From positions 1-30,162 of the IMG/VR virus record IMGVR_UViG_3300027888_000011: a stretch of 30,162 nucleotides of DNA; one strand, 5' to 3'. Numbering within the stretch: the stretch's first letter is position 1; every line of letters starts with the position of its first letter. This document shows, piece after piece, positions 13,534 to 23,052 of the stretch. The notes beneath the pieces were generated by a model. The model did not search any database. It was not told the DNA's origin and worked only from the letters and a program-made list of their open reading frames with translations. Source of the DNA: a virus. The translations under genes were made by a program, and so were the position numbers.

Positions 13534-16459
13534 TGTAAGAAAATTTGTAGGGGCAGTCGCTCCGATTATTGCTGGGGCCGCAGTAGCATTTTTTGGTCCA
13601 ATTGGTGCTGTTGCTGGAGCTATTTTAGTCGGTGGCAGTGCTCTTTTGGGAGGTAGATTAAGGTTTGGAGTTAGGGAGGGGGCTAGGCATGAACTTAGGT
13701 ATAATACATCAACCACACAAGCCACTCTAAATTTAATTTATGGCAAAAGGATTGTGGGCAGTAACGATGTTTTTGTTGAATTAACTAACAAGAATAAAAC
13801 ATTGTGGATTGTCCATTGCTTGGGGGAGGGAGAAATTGAAGGGATTGAGGTAGATACAGAGGGGAAGCCATTAATTACTATTGCTGGCAGAAAATTTAAA
13901 GATTACCCAGCTGGGAAGGTTAAGTATTATTTCCATTCTGGGACAAATGATCAGGCTGTTGATGCTAATTTACATGCAGCGATTACAAAATTTACTGATA
14001 CTATGCGTAATACTGCTTATATTGTTTTTGAATTAGATTTTAGTACTTTTAAAAGTATCCCAAATAGAGAGGTTGTAATTAAGGGGATTAAGGTAAAAGA
14101 TTTTACTAATCCTACCGCTCCTGCTGCATGGTCTGAGAATCCTGTTTTAGCTTTATATGATTATATTACTAATGCTAGGTATGGATTGGGGTGGGATCCT
14201 TCTTTGATAGATTTGGATACGTGGGTATCTGCAAAGAATTATTGTGATAACCATGTAAAGCCGTGGAAATTTAATTATGTCGTTACTTCTCAGGTTAATT
14301 CTCAGTCTATTATTGATACGATTTTGTATCATTTTAGGGGAGTATTAACTTATTATGCTGGTAAATTGTTTTGCCATTATCTTGAAGATGCTCCCAGTAT
14401 TTTTTCAGTTGTGGACGAGCACATTGTAAGAAGTGATGATGGATTAGCGTTTGTTTCTGTTTCACAGCCTAGTACGCACGATTTGCCTAATACAGCATTG
14501 GTTCGCTATGTTAGCCCTAACCTTGAATGGGCTGATGATGATTTTGTTATTGGGGAAGCTATTTCTGGTAAGGTTAGGACGATTGATTTCCCTGGGTATA
14601 CGGATAGAGCATTAGCTGCTGAAATGGCGGTTTATATATTAGAGCGAGAGCGATTAAATAGGATTTATACTGCTACATTGCGACTTGACACTGTTGTTAT
14701 TGATGTTAATGATGTGATAAATTTTGCTTCGACTGAATTGTTGCTTGGGATAGACCCTGCCAGGAAGTATCGAGTTAAAGAGTCTGTGGTTTTGTCTGAT
14801 GGTCTGGTCCAAATTACTTTTGTTGAAGACAATGCTGAATTATATGATGCGGTTTATAATGATAACCAAGAAAGATATATTATTGATATTTATTCTCCGT
14901 ATGATCCTCCTCCCCCAGTAATTAATATAGCTTTTGAAGAAGAATTATATACATTTCGTGGACGTACATTCATTCGGCTGAAATGTACCTTTGAGCCACC
15001 AGCTGAATATGCTTTTTATGCGTATAGCAATATTTATGTACGAGCTGGAGATACTGGAGAATTTACACAATTAACCAGTGTAGTAGATAATTTTTCTATG
15101 GAGAGTGTTGAAGAAAAGATAACGTATTACTTTAGGTTTTGGAGCGTTTCTACTGAGGGGACGCTTGCTATTACAGCGGCAGAGGCTAGCCATTATGTAG
15201 TTGGCATTTCTACATTGCCCCCAATTAACCCACTTGCGTTAGAGGTTACAATCTCCGGAGATTCTGTAACTTTATCGAGTGAAGAGGTATATCAACAAGA
15301 TATACCCGAAGAATGTAATTTGTATGCTTGGGATTTTAGGTTGAATAATGATTTAACCGCTGGGTATGGAGGGGCATTATTAATTTCTAAGAAAAGTACT
15401 CCGTTTTATTCTTTTACAGGATTAATCCCTGGAGAATATAAATTTTTTGTAAATACTCTTGGGAGGAATGAAGTATATGGGACAACTCCAGCGGATAAAA
15501 ATGATAAAAAATTTGATCCTCCAATTGCGTTTGAGCACTATTTTGATGATCCAATCAGTTATGTAACTGGTCAACATTTTAATACTGAAACTGTTGGCGG
15601 TGAGTTAAAATGTATTTTGTCTAGCCCATCTTTAAGCGGATATTATTTAACTCAAGTTAAGCAGTTGGTGCCTCCTTTGACAGAGGGAGAAGGTGTTATT
15701 ACTAGTGATACTCAAACCTTAGCGCCTACAAATTTATTTTGTTTGAGTCGTAAAACTGCTTGGGATAAATTGTCTATTGGTGATTTTGTGCAGCCATTAG
15801 GGCAAACTGGGTTTGTTATTACGGGTAAATATGCATTTGGTTCTACGTTTGAGTTTGATGATGCGATTGTTACCGATAATGATCCAACTGAATGGCTAGA
15901 AGTTAACGCTATACAGTATGATATTTTGTTTATTGGGTCTGAGATAAGGTGGGTCCATGATCCAGCGCAGATTAATTATACTGTGTTGGAAAAGCATTTG
16001 ATTGCAGGAGAATATTGGATCACTTTAGACCAAACTATATATACTCCAATGCCTAATGTAACCACTGCTCAGGTTTATTATAAATTACCAAATGCTATTG
16101 GAACTGCTGTTGCACAGCCAGCAGTTTATAATATAGCTTTTTCTTATAGAGAGTCGGTAGACGAAAAAACTATAACTGCTTTAGGTTTTGAGTATTATAT
16201 GTCCGGGAGCGTACCGTATTCTTATGCTGGAGGATTACATATCAACCTATATTATGGTCCGTCTAGTACTGGCCCATGGACGGAAAGCACTGATTTACAG
16301 CTTTTAACGTCAAATATTGATTTACCAACGGCAGGAGTGTGGTATTATATGAGGTATGATTTGTTAGATTATTCGCCAACTCCTGCACCTGATCCTGCTA
16401 CAAGGAAGCAAATTATTATTAAGCCAAGTACTCTTAAAATATATAGAAGAACTCAATAA
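13523..16459 (+). CDS. Central tail tip / host specificity protein, gpJ-like
   Basis: At 978 residues this is the largest protein. Residues about 1-50 are Gly/Ala-rich and hydrophobic (VGAVAPIIAGAAVAFFGPIG), like lambda gpI or the start of tip proteins. Residues 60-480 show gpJ-like features: LNLIYGKRIVGSND, LWIVHCLGEGEIEGIEV, ENPVLALYDYITNARYGLGW, and TDRALAAEMAVYILERER near a beta-rich hub. Residues about 480-600 look like fibronectin-type domains. Residues 640-978 are beta-rich, aromatic and probably surface-exposed, ending YRRTQ. It forms the central tip that contacts the host. The Phage-tail_3-type hub assignment is good; the receptor-binding role of the C-terminus is inferred. Confidence 0.88.
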   Translation: MGSSVRKFVGAVAPIIAGAAVAFFGPIGAVAGAILVGGSALLGGRLRFGVREGARHELRYNTSTTQATLNLIYGKRIVGSNDVFVELTNKNKTLWIVHCLGEGEIEGIEVDTEGKPLITIAGRKFKDYPAGKVKYYFHSGTNDQAVDANLHAAITKFTDTMRNTAYIVFELDFSTFKSIPNREVVIKGIKVKDFTNPTAPAAWSENPVLALYDYITNARYGLGWDPSLIDLDTWVSAKNYCDNHVKPWKFNYVVTSQVNSQSIIDTILYHFRGVLTYYAGKLFCHYLEDAPSIFSVVDEHIVRSDDGLAFVSVSQPSTHDLPNTALVRYVSPNLEWADDDFVIGEAISGKVRTIDFPGYTDRALAAEMAVYILERERLNRIYTATLRLDTVVIDVNDVINFASTELLLGIDPARKYRVKESVVLSDGLVQITFVEDNAELYDAVYNDNQERYIIDIYSPYDPPPPVINIAFEEELYTFRGRTFIRLKCTFEPPAEYAFYAYSNIYVRAGDTGEFTQLTSVVDNFSMESVEEKITYYFRFWSVSTEGTLAITAAEASHYVVGISTLPPINPLALEVTISGDSVTLSSEEVYQQDIPEECNLYAWDFRLNNDLTAGYGGALLISKKSTPFYSFTGLIPGEYKFFVNTLGRNEVYGTTPADKNDKKFDPPIAFEHYFDDPISYVTGQHFNTETVGGELKCILSSPSLSGYYLTQVKQLVPPLTEGEGVITSDTQTLAPTNLFCLSRKTAWDKLSIGDFVQPLGQTGFVITGKYAFGSTFEFDDAIVTDNDPTEWLEVNAIQYDILFIGSEIRWVHDPAQINYTVLEKHLIAGEYWITLDQTIYTPMPNVTTAQVYYKLPNAIGTAVAQPAVYNIAFSYRESVDEKTITALGFEYYMSGSVPYSYAGGLHINLYYGPSSTGPWTESTDLQLLTSNIDLPTAGVWYYMRYDLLDYSPTPAPDPATRKQIIIKPSTLKIYRRTQ

Positions 16460-16463
16460 GATA

Positions 16464-17849
16464 ATGGCGATAGTTAATATCACAGCATCTATAACTTATT
16501 ATACTAATGCAAGCCTTCGCAGTGGGTTAAAGTCCAATATTATTCCGCTTGGCTATTGGACTTTAACTCCGGATGAAAACTATTATGTTGCGGATAATAG
16601 TCTTAATTTTATTTTTGGCCAACCCGGATTTATTACAGAAGATTTACAGGCTTTTGATGTTAATCAAAATACTAATATAGACTTAGCTGTATTGCTCCCG
16701 CATGGTATCCTTTTTAGCGATTCCATCCAAAATTCTTTAGCTATAGCGACGCTAAAGAAGGAAGCTCCTGAATTAAAGACTGATATTCAACAAAATAGTT
16801 TTATCGCGGCACATATAGTTTTGTTTGGTGGGGAATTATTAGCTAATGTTACTCATAATACTATTTCAGATACAAAGTTATCTACTGAAGGGTCACTCCC
16901 AACTACCCATATAATTCAGCATTCTTCTGCTTTTGGACGAATTTTTACCGGGACTCAATTTAGTGTTAACGCTTATCAAAATTCTTTAGGCTCTGGACTT
17001 TTAGAAGCTCATAATATAAATGTTCAGGGGGATATTAGTCAACAATCCTATGCTACCGCTACTGTTAATTATTCCTTGATATTTAAGGGGGTTGCATCTG
17101 AAGCATCTCAAGCTATAGGATTACTTTTTTCTGAAAAAGATATCTTCGCTACTATAGTGAATTTATCAGCTAGTAGTGCAATATTATTCCATTACAAAAC
17201 GATTAATGCTCTTGTTAGTCAAGAGAGTGCCCAGTATAGTCGAGTTGGTTTTGCTCGGTCAGCGTATGGGGTGGCTACTCATTATTCAACTGCTGTAGCG
17301 GATATTAATGAGGCGACCAGATTACATGTTCATCCTACCCATAATTCTTATAGTATAAGTACGATTGGAGCTCGTAGTACTTTCAAAGTAGGGGCAGTAC
17401 ATAATACATATACTGATGTAAAAATTCATGTTATTGGCGATGCGAAAAGTGCTACAGCATATTTGTCTTGTGTTCCATATGCTTTTATTACGCAAGAAGG
17501 GCATCGCTTTATTAAGTCTTTTAATACTAGACAAAGGACCAAAATTGCAAGGGCATATTTAATCCCATCGCATGTACCTAAGCAATATCTTAAGACTTAT
17601 TTGTTGCAGGAGGCTCAGCAAGAATCTTATTTAAGTGTAGCTACAAGGGATCTTTTAGCGTATAATATTCAGGTAACTGATACTGTTGCGTATATTTGGA
17701 CTGGATACCATAGATTGTTAGGTGATTTGGTCCAAAAAAGTGTTACTTTTGTAGTACCTACAAAAATTCTTAAAAAGATAATTGTTAAACCAAGATTAAT
17801 TTATTACGGTGAGCCTAATTTGCATTTTATTTTTTATGATGATGAATAA
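16464..17849 (+). CDS. Tail fibre protein with about fifteen 20-21-residue repeats
   Basis: These 461 residues contain a striking periodicity. A short motif of the form [Q/H]-N-[S/T] (or a close variant such as QQS, QES, YLS, FNT) recurs with its Ser/Thr near residues 70, 91, 112, 133, 154, 174, 195, 215, 235, 255, 275, 295, 315, 335 and 355, that is every 20 or 21 residues. It is followed by alternating small and hydrophobic residues such as SYATATV or SLAIATL. This predicts a beta-solenoid or trimeric beta-fibre shaft of about 15 coils. The N-terminus may bind the gpJ-like protein and the last 90 residues, free of the motif, may be the head domain. I do not recognise a named family. Confidence 0.75.
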   Translation: MAIVNITASITYYTNASLRSGLKSNIIPLGYWTLTPDENYYVADNSLNFIFGQPGFITEDLQAFDVNQNTNIDLAVLLPHGILFSDSIQNSLAIATLKKEAPELKTDIQQNSFIAAHIVLFGGELLANVTHNTISDTKLSTEGSLPTTHIIQHSSAFGRIFTGTQFSVNAYQNSLGSGLLEAHNINVQGDISQQSYATATVNYSLIFKGVASEASQAIGLLFSEKDIFATIVNLSASSAILFHYKTINALVSQESAQYSRVGFARSAYGVATHYSTAVADINEATRLHVHPTHNSYSISTIGARSTFKVGAVHNTYTDVKIHVIGDAKSATAYLSCVPYAFITQEGHRFIKSFNTRQRTKIARAYLIPSHVPKQYLKTYLLQEAQQESYLSVATRDLLAYNIQVTDTVAYIWTGYHRLLGDLVQKSVTFVVPTKILKKIIVKPRLIYYGEPNLHFIFYDDE

Positions 17850-17856
17850 TATTGTT

Positions 17857-17885
17857 TTGACAATGGAATAAACTTATTGTATTAA
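17857..17885 (+). promoter_or_regulatory. Sigma70-type promoter before the fibre cluster
   Basis: A consensus -35 TTGACA (17857-17862) is followed by a 17-base spacer and a -10 TATTAA (17880-17885, four of six matches). It lies in a 60-base gap right after the repeat fibre gene and would start transcripts of the small tail protein and the six fibre paralogues. The perfect -35 and spacing make it credible in AT-rich DNA, where chance -10 boxes are common. Confidence 0.5.
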
Positions 17886-17909
17886 TTATAGTTAATGGGA
17901 GGCATTACA

Positions 17910-18350
17910 GTGGCTATTAATGGTTATTCTTTAGCGTCCGCACAAGCTTTGCAGAATTTGCTCTTTAGGGCATCTGCTGCTACTTTCCCAACTGTATTTT
18001 ATGTAGGATTGTCGACTGCGGCAGCTACATGGTCTGATCCTAACCCTTTTGTTAATGGGGAGCCTGGCCCGACCACTGGTTATGCTAGGGTAGCAGTAAC
18101 TCGCAATACGACAAATTGGACCGCAGCTGACGCAGATACTGCTAAAGTAACTAATGCGGTGGAGATTACGTTCCCTGAATCTACTCAGTCATGGGGGACC
18201 ATTACTGCCTTCGCTATTTTTGGAGCTGCTACTGGGATTACCGATTTTAGTTTAGGTGGCAATTTAACCAATCCAGTAACAATCGGAACAAGCACTATTG
18301 CTAGATTCAATATTGGCGATTTGCAAGTATCTAGCGTTAATGCTCCGTAA
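17910..18350 (+). CDS. Small tail-fibre-associated protein
   Basis: I start this protein at GTG 17910 because GGGAGG (17897-17902) stands seven bases before it; the ATG at 17895 would place the ribosome site inside the gene. The 146-residue product matches a widespread phage tail protein pattern: a short helix (ALQNLLFRAS), FPTVFYVGLSTAAATWSDP, GYARVAVTRN, a strand with VEITFPESTQSWGTITAFAIFGAATG, then LGGNLTNPVTIGTST and a final GDLQV strand. Such proteins are usually found next to tail fibre genes and are annotated as tail fibre proteins without a known activity. Confidence 0.78.
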   Translation: MAINGYSLASAQALQNLLFRASAATFPTVFYVGLSTAAATWSDPNPFVNGEPGPTTGYARVAVTRNTTNWTAADADTAKVTNAVEITFPESTQSWGTITAFAIFGAATGITDFSLGGNLTNPVTIGTSTIARFNIGDLQVSSVNAP

Positions 18351-18358
18351 TAAATAAT

Positions 18359-18724
18359 ATGTCTGAAGTTCCCACTATTACTGTAGTAACTCCATCTAGC
18401 AATACATTTAAAATAAAATTGTTAGATGGAGATATACCTGTTAGTTTAAAAAAAATTACAGAGGTGGGACTATTTTTTGATGATGGATTAACAATAAAAT
18501 CTTCTGATCATCCAGATGTTTTTATTTGGGAAGAGGGGCACGGTTTTGATATTGTTACAGGGTTAATTATTTTTAGGTTAGGGACTGTTCTGTTGGGATT
18601 GTCTGGGATTAAAAATGCAGCTTTATATACATTTGAACAGAATCAAACCAATCCTATTTTTTGGGGGAATCTAAGAATTAGGGTTGTGGCCAGAGATAAC
18701 GTGCCAGGCGCTGCTGATTTGTAA
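18359..18724 (+). CDS. Uncharacterised 121-residue tail-cluster protein
   Basis: I do not recognise this protein. It is 121 residues, beta-rich, with segments TITVVTPSSNTFKIKLLDGD, ITEVGLFFDDG and ENGLIIF-like strands, and no signal peptide or membrane segment. It begins nine bases after the previous stop with no strong ribosome site. Lying between a tail-fibre-associated gene and six fibre paralogues, it is probably a virion or fibre-assembly protein. The ending ARDNVPGAADL is short and polar. Confidence 0.6.
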   Translation: MSEVPTITVVTPSSNTFKIKLLDGDIPVSLKKITEVGLFFDDGLTIKSSDHPDVFIWEEGHGFDIVTGLIIFRLGTVLLGLSGIKNAALYTFEQNQTNPIFWGNLRIRVVARDNVPGAADL

Positions 18725-18751
18725 TTTAGCCAGTTTAAGTAAGAGGGCAGT

Positions 18752-19564
18752 ATGGTCATTGAAATCATTAAGACGATACATAATTTAAGGGCTAACCGGG
18801 ATCCTCTGGTAGATCAAGACTTAATAACAGTTTCTCCAGATGGTTCTGATGAAATATATAAGACCACAGTAGTAACGCTTGCTGTGCATATTGTGCATTA
18901 TAGCGCTGGGAGACTTGGTATTTTTAAAAATATGTGTGTTAGCACCCATATAGCAAATGCACATGCTGTCCCAAAATTATCAGTTGGCCTTAGCGAAGGA
19001 GCTGATATAGCCACTTCTATGGGAGGCCCTCATTTCCCGAATCAACTATTTGGGCAATTGTCATCTGATGCTTTGGCTTTCCCAGATTTTATCCCGCCCA
19101 CATGGGCTCCTTGGTGGCTTCCGTTTAATCATACGGATTTAGGTGGAGGGTTTTTTACCCTTATGCCTGGGTATGATACCCACGCCTTTACTCCTCCATT
19201 AACCAATACCTCTATTACTGAGTCTGCATTTTCCGTATATATGTTGGATATAAATCTTGGGACTAATCCATATAGCAGTGTTACTGAATTTATTTGGATG
19301 GTGGAAATTGGTTTTATGTATTATGAGGGTGATCCTCCTGTCCTGGTGAATACGACTTGGCTTGCATTAAATGCTTGGCAAGGGTTTAGTATATCTAGTG
19401 CTATGGATCACAGAATTGCTATTAGTGCACAATATACGGTTAATGTCCCTAATGGATTAACTGTAAAAAGGTGGTATGTCCCATGTTATGCGTGGACTCT
19501 TCCTTGTTTGAACCTTTATTTTGATAGACAACATTCTACATTTCGTGTTGTAAGATTAAAGTAG
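18752..19564 (+). CDS. Fibre/receptor-binding paralogue A
   Basis: First of six tandem related genes, 270 residues. The N-terminal 45 residues have the anchor-like pattern shared by the set: hydrophobic-x-x-L, then D-Q-D-L-I-T-V with SPDGSDEIYKTTV, then LAVHI. This resembles the short adaptor segments of phage fibres. The middle is beta-rich and aromatic (FPNQLFGQLSS, WAPWWLPF, FSVYMLDINLG, WMVEIGFMYY). It ends in FRVVRLK, the C-terminal signature of the set. The start ATG follows AAGAGGGCAGT. Receptor binding is inferred from location after the tail fibre genes and from conserved ends with variable centre. Confidence 0.68.
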   Translation: MVIEIIKTIHNLRANRDPLVDQDLITVSPDGSDEIYKTTVVTLAVHIVHYSAGRLGIFKNMCVSTHIANAHAVPKLSVGLSEGADIATSMGGPHFPNQLFGQLSSDALAFPDFIPPTWAPWWLPFNHTDLGGGFFTLMPGYDTHAFTPPLTNTSITESAFSVYMLDINLGTNPYSSVTEFIWMVEIGFMYYEGDPPVLVNTTWLALNAWQGFSISSAMDHRIAISAQYTVNVPNGLTVKRWYVPCYAWTLPCLNLYFDRQHSTFRVVRLK

Positions 19565-19577
19565 TGTGGAGCATAAT

Positions 19578-20447
19578 ATGGCTTTAGATCAAATTTCTTA
19601 TCATGGGCTTGATAATGATACTGATCCTATAACGGATGATAAATTGTTTTGTATGGCGCATGATGGAGAAACAGAAGCAAGAAAGGAGGTTTTGGGGGAT
19701 TTAGCCCCATTTGCGCTGCAGCGTAATCCTCCTCTTGATATGAAGTTTCCGGAATTAAGGGTTAATAATATTACCGCTACCCCTAGCGGGATAATTCCGG
19801 CGAAATACTCTAATATGGTTAATAACGTTCCCTCAGGGGATTTGAGCCCTCAACATACCCCTAATTTACCAAATCAATATTGGGGTACAGCAGCATTGAT
19901 TAATGGGGCTGTATATTATGTTAAGGATGATTCTATGGATTTGGTTTGGGATACGATACCTAACGATAAACTGTGGACTGATAATTTTTTTAGAATAGAT
20001 TCCCCGAATTATCCAGAGTATGCTCCGGTAGTTGCGCACCAATTCCCAGGGCAACAACATGCTACCCTTGCCTTTAGAATTAAGCATGGGCAGCCCTATA
20101 ATAGTGTTTACCATTTGTATGCGTGTTGGCGGCTTAGAATTGGTATGCAGCCTATTTTCCCGGAAGTATATCCGTATTGGGTAACGGTTGGATATTTTAA
20201 TACTCAGGCGCATGCTACGATTCCAACTTTGGTCAATTCCATAGTATCGTGGTGTATAATATTTGATAGAATTGATGGATATACTGTATCTATGTCTACA
20301 ATTTTTAGAGTGACTAGTGGTGCTGCAGAAGACATATATATTGCCCCGGTGATTAAAAATCATTATGTTTGGGCTTTTTGGGCATATTGGGGCAGAATGT
20401 CATACCAGCTCCTTGAGTATAGGACTACCTTATTTAGAATAGCGTAA
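19578..20447 (+). CDS. Fibre/receptor-binding paralogue B
   Basis: This protein has 289 residues from ATG 19578; a GTG at 19566 would add four residues, but GTGGAG just upstream of the ATG favours 19578. The anchor is DPITDDKLFCMAHDGETEARKEV then LGDLAPFAL. The middle shows LPNQYWGTAALI, matching the F-P-N-Q/R-x-x-G motif of A and C, and YHLYACWRLRIG with WVTVGYF, matching the VY-x-I...IGV core of the family. The ending is TTLFRIA. It has a Pro-rich insert around residues 60-95 that is not shared. Its role is inferred as for A. Confidence 0.66.
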   Translation: MALDQISYHGLDNDTDPITDDKLFCMAHDGETEARKEVLGDLAPFALQRNPPLDMKFPELRVNNITATPSGIIPAKYSNMVNNVPSGDLSPQHTPNLPNQYWGTAALINGAVYYVKDDSMDLVWDTIPNDKLWTDNFFRIDSPNYPEYAPVVAHQFPGQQHATLAFRIKHGQPYNSVYHLYACWRLRIGMQPIFPEVYPYWVTVGYFNTQAHATIPTLVNSIVSWCIIFDRIDGYTVSMSTIFRVTSGAAEDIYIAPVIKNHYVWAFWAYWGRMSYQLLEYRTTLFRIA

Positions 20448-20461
20448 AGAAAAGGTATATT

Positions 20462-21256
20462 ATGCCAGTAGTATTAAAGAATATTCCTGAATTATCCGAG
20501 GCAACCGCGCTCAACGATTCTGATGTAACCATTGTTGGGGACTCATTTATTGACCCAATTTATAAAAGAAATTTGGGTAGCATTGCCAATAATATTGTAG
20601 CATCTAATAAAGACGCCAAAGCTCATATAGTTAAGGTGCAGAAATTACGCGATAGCGCCAATGTTTTAACCAGCATGGATTTACCAGAGATAATGACTCA
20701 ATGGCATGCTCCGTTTTTCCCAAATCGAGCGGCTGGGACGATGACGACCGATTTTGATTGTGGATTAATAGTAGAATGGCAAACATGGCATACTATCCCT
20801 TACAAATATATCGAGGAGGATCAGGGTGGTGTAATCAGAAATTATCCAGAGTTATTTACGGATAGGGCTATAGGACTTGTGGGGGGGGCGTTTAGGCTTC
20901 CGCTTATTAACCCGGCAATAGCTCCAGTTAGTATATATTATATATCGGCGTATTTATCGTTTTTGCCTATATATTCGGCGCGTAATGATATGAGATTCAG
21001 AATGTATATAGGAGTTTTTGAGGGTGAGCCAGGGACTCCGCCAGCACAGATATGGTCAACTAGAATAAGAGAGTTTTGGATAAAATATTTGTATGCTGGG
21101 TCTCAGTTTGGGATTGGAGATACGGCTATGTATTTTGAGTACAATAGAGCATCTGGCCCTCATCATTGGGTTGTTCCGTTTGTTACTCTTAATATCAGCC
21201 CTGTTGCGATTTGTGATACCACTGGATCTAAGTTTAGTCTTGTAAAGATGAATTAG
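20462..21256 (+). CDS. Fibre/receptor-binding paralogue C
   Basis: This 264-residue protein has the clearest anchor in the set: LKNIPELSEATALNDSDVTIVGDS then IYKRNLGSIANNI. The pattern L-P/E-x-A-x-x-L-x-x-x-D is common at the start of phage fibre and head-fibre proteins. The middle has FFPNRAAGTM, FRLPLINPAIAPVSIYYISA and MRFRMYIGVFEGEPG, matching the family core, then HHWVVPFVTLNI and the closing FSLVKMN. It starts 14 bases after B, with AAAGGTATATT upstream. No enzymatic motif is seen. Confidence 0.68.
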   Translation: MPVVLKNIPELSEATALNDSDVTIVGDSFIDPIYKRNLGSIANNIVASNKDAKAHIVKVQKLRDSANVLTSMDLPEIMTQWHAPFFPNRAAGTMTTDFDCGLIVEWQTWHTIPYKYIEEDQGGVIRNYPELFTDRAIGLVGGAFRLPLINPAIAPVSIYYISAYLSFLPIYSARNDMRFRMYIGVFEGEPGTPPAQIWSTRIREFWIKYLYAGSQFGIGDTAMYFEYNRASGPHHWVVPFVTLNISPVAICDTTGSKFSLVKMN

Positions 21257-21281
21257 TGATAAAGCTAAATTAGGTCATAAC

Positions 21282-22157
21282 ATGCCTCATATAAGACCGA
21301 CAAGCGTATATAAATTGCCATGGAGGCGGGCGAAAGATTTATTAGAATCTGATGCCATAATTTTATCTAAGAGTGATGGAAGTGGTGGGAATGTTTATGT
21401 AACTCTTGCGGAATTTAAAGATTATATATTGAATAGTGGCGCATCTCCAACCATGAGATGGTTGCGCTTATATAATTTTATTAATTCACAGCCAGATCGT
21501 TTCCCTGATACGCCTGATTATATCGTTGGGCACAAAAGTCCGGTAATCGCTGGTGGGCCATTCTTACAAACATCTCTTTGTGGGACGCTCCGTCCAAAAG
21601 ATTATAGCTCTCCAATTACAGTTTATTGGGATTATACGGTAAAACCAGAATACCCTTATATGTGGCAACCTCAATTAGAATTTGCTAGTTGGGGGGGTGC
21701 TTGTCGTACGGGACAGTTAATGCAGTCGGTAGAAGATCAGCCAACGATTCCAAAGTTACATGGGCATGCTGCTATTTATTTGCCCCAAACATCTTTTAAT
21801 TCTGTTTATATAATAAATTATAGAGTTAATTTTAGGGCGTATGGATTCTCTGGGCGGATACCCCCTGCAATTTATATTTTTAAGGGTAGGGTTGGGTTCG
21901 CAAGTATGTCTGAAGATCGGTCTACTGTTGTAGACGTAACCTGCATTAATGAATTGTTTGCTTATGTTTTGACTTGGGAAGAAATGGTTGTTGCGGGCAC
22001 CTATTTATATTATAAGCCGGCCGCCTCGGAGAGAACATGGCTTATTCCAATTGTATGGTGTTCTGCAACTGCACCATTCTTTTACCCAGGGGTTATCCAA
22101 ATGGAGACTCATTATAGCTCCTATGGTAATGAGTATTCTGTAATGAAATTGGTGTAA
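21282..22157 (+). CDS. Fibre/receptor-binding paralogue D
   Basis: This is a 291-residue paralogue. The anchor reads VYKLPWRRAKDLLESDAIIL then SDGSGGNVYVTLAEFKDYIL, close to C in design. The middle contains GPFLQTSLCGTLRP, SVYIINYRVNFRAYGF and AIYIFKGRVGFASM, aligned with the FPN-x-x-G, VY-x-I and IGF elements of the family. It ends TYSSYGNEYSVMKLV-like, with the signature YSVMKLV. Compared with A-C there is a longer loop at residues 60-90. Function inferred as a receptor-binding or fibre tip subunit. Confidence 0.66.
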   Translation: MPHIRPTSVYKLPWRRAKDLLESDAIILSKSDGSGGNVYVTLAEFKDYILNSGASPTMRWLRLYNFINSQPDRFPDTPDYIVGHKSPVIAGGPFLQTSLCGTLRPKDYSSPITVYWDYTVKPEYPYMWQPQLEFASWGGACRTGQLMQSVEDQPTIPKLHGHAAIYLPQTSFNSVYIINYRVNFRAYGFSGRIPPAIYIFKGRVGFASMSEDRSTVVDVTCINELFAYVLTWEEMVVAGTYLYYKPAASERTWLIPIVWCSATAPFFYPGVIQMETHYSSYGNEYSVMKLV

Positions 22158-22160
22158 TTG

Positions 22161-23051
22161 ATGGCAAATGATATAGATTTAAAAGTTAAGGCCTTCCAAA
22201 CATACCCGCGTGCATCTGGCATAGCAGGTGACGAAATTAGTCTTGGCGCTTCTTCGGCCTCAGTCCCTGTATGTAAATACCCATTATTGAAATATCGTGA
22301 CCCAGTTATTAACACCGAATATTTCCGTACATTTCAGAGTGTTACTGGGGTTAGATCTATTAAGGACAAATCGTTTGGGCGGAATGCTCTTGTTTTGCGG
22401 TATCAAGATTCTTATTATGAATATCTTAGGGCTTCCCCTGAGCATATTAAAAGATTTTTTGGATTATTAAAATTTGTCCCTTTGCCCGGAGCGCAAACAT
22501 TTGAAGCCTGTGGCGGAGATACTGGTAATTGGCATTTATTGCCTTTTGCTAACTACACCTATGATGATTATTTGATCGCTAGGACATATACTGGTACATC
22601 GCCTATTGATTATGGATTTTTGCCTCATGCTAGGCTTTTACCCCCCCCCAATTATGCGTCTTCTTTCCTTTTACCTGAGCTTAAGCCTACTGAAACTAGC
22701 CAAGAGTTACATGATAATTTCCATCTCTATATGGTATTTTTACATTTGAGTACTTTAAATATTGGTGTAAATACATATGCTAATTTAAGGTTTGACATAG
22801 CACTTTATATGCGGTATACAAGTTATCCTGGTGTTGGAGAATTTGTTCCATTGGCATCTATTGCCCCACAATGGACAATCTCTGCGGATATTTTTGCTAT
22901 ATCGGGAGCTTATACGTTTAGTGTGGCTACGAATGGGGGCTCTTCATTTGAAATTTTCCCCCTTTTTAGAACTAATACCTATTTATGGGGGTATAATGCT
23001 ATATGGTTTGATAATATCAAATCTTATTTTGGGGTTATAAGGTTAAATTAA
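22161..23051 (+). CDS. Fibre/receptor-binding paralogue E
   Basis: This protein has 296 residues from ATG 22161; the TTG at 22158 directly after the previous stop would add one. The anchor is less clear than in C and D (LKVKAFQTYPRASGIAGDEISLGASS). The middle retains the family core in HLYMVFLHLSTLNIGV and LRFDIALYMRYTSYPG, then IFPLFRTNTYLWGYN and the ending FGVIRLN. It has the longest unique segment of the set (residues about 60-190), with many aromatic residues. The gene begins just three bases after D, so the two are probably translationally coupled. Confidence 0.64.
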   Translation: MANDIDLKVKAFQTYPRASGIAGDEISLGASSASVPVCKYPLLKYRDPVINTEYFRTFQSVTGVRSIKDKSFGRNALVLRYQDSYYEYLRASPEHIKRFFGLLKFVPLPGAQTFEACGGDTGNWHLLPFANYTYDDYLIARTYTGTSPIDYGFLPHARLLPPPNYASSFLLPELKPTETSQELHDNFHLYMVFLHLSTLNIGVNTYANLRFDIALYMRYTSYPGVGEFVPLASIAPQWTISADIFAISGAYTFSVATNGGSSFEIFPLFRTNTYLWGYNAIWFDNIKSYFGVIRLN

Positions 23052-23052
23052 T

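Noticed and set aside
19866-20363. 165-codon open frame on the - strand opposite fibre paralogue B
   Set aside because: Antisense to a family member with conserved motifs; the product is an unpatterned Arg/Ile/Tyr-rich string typical of shadow frames.
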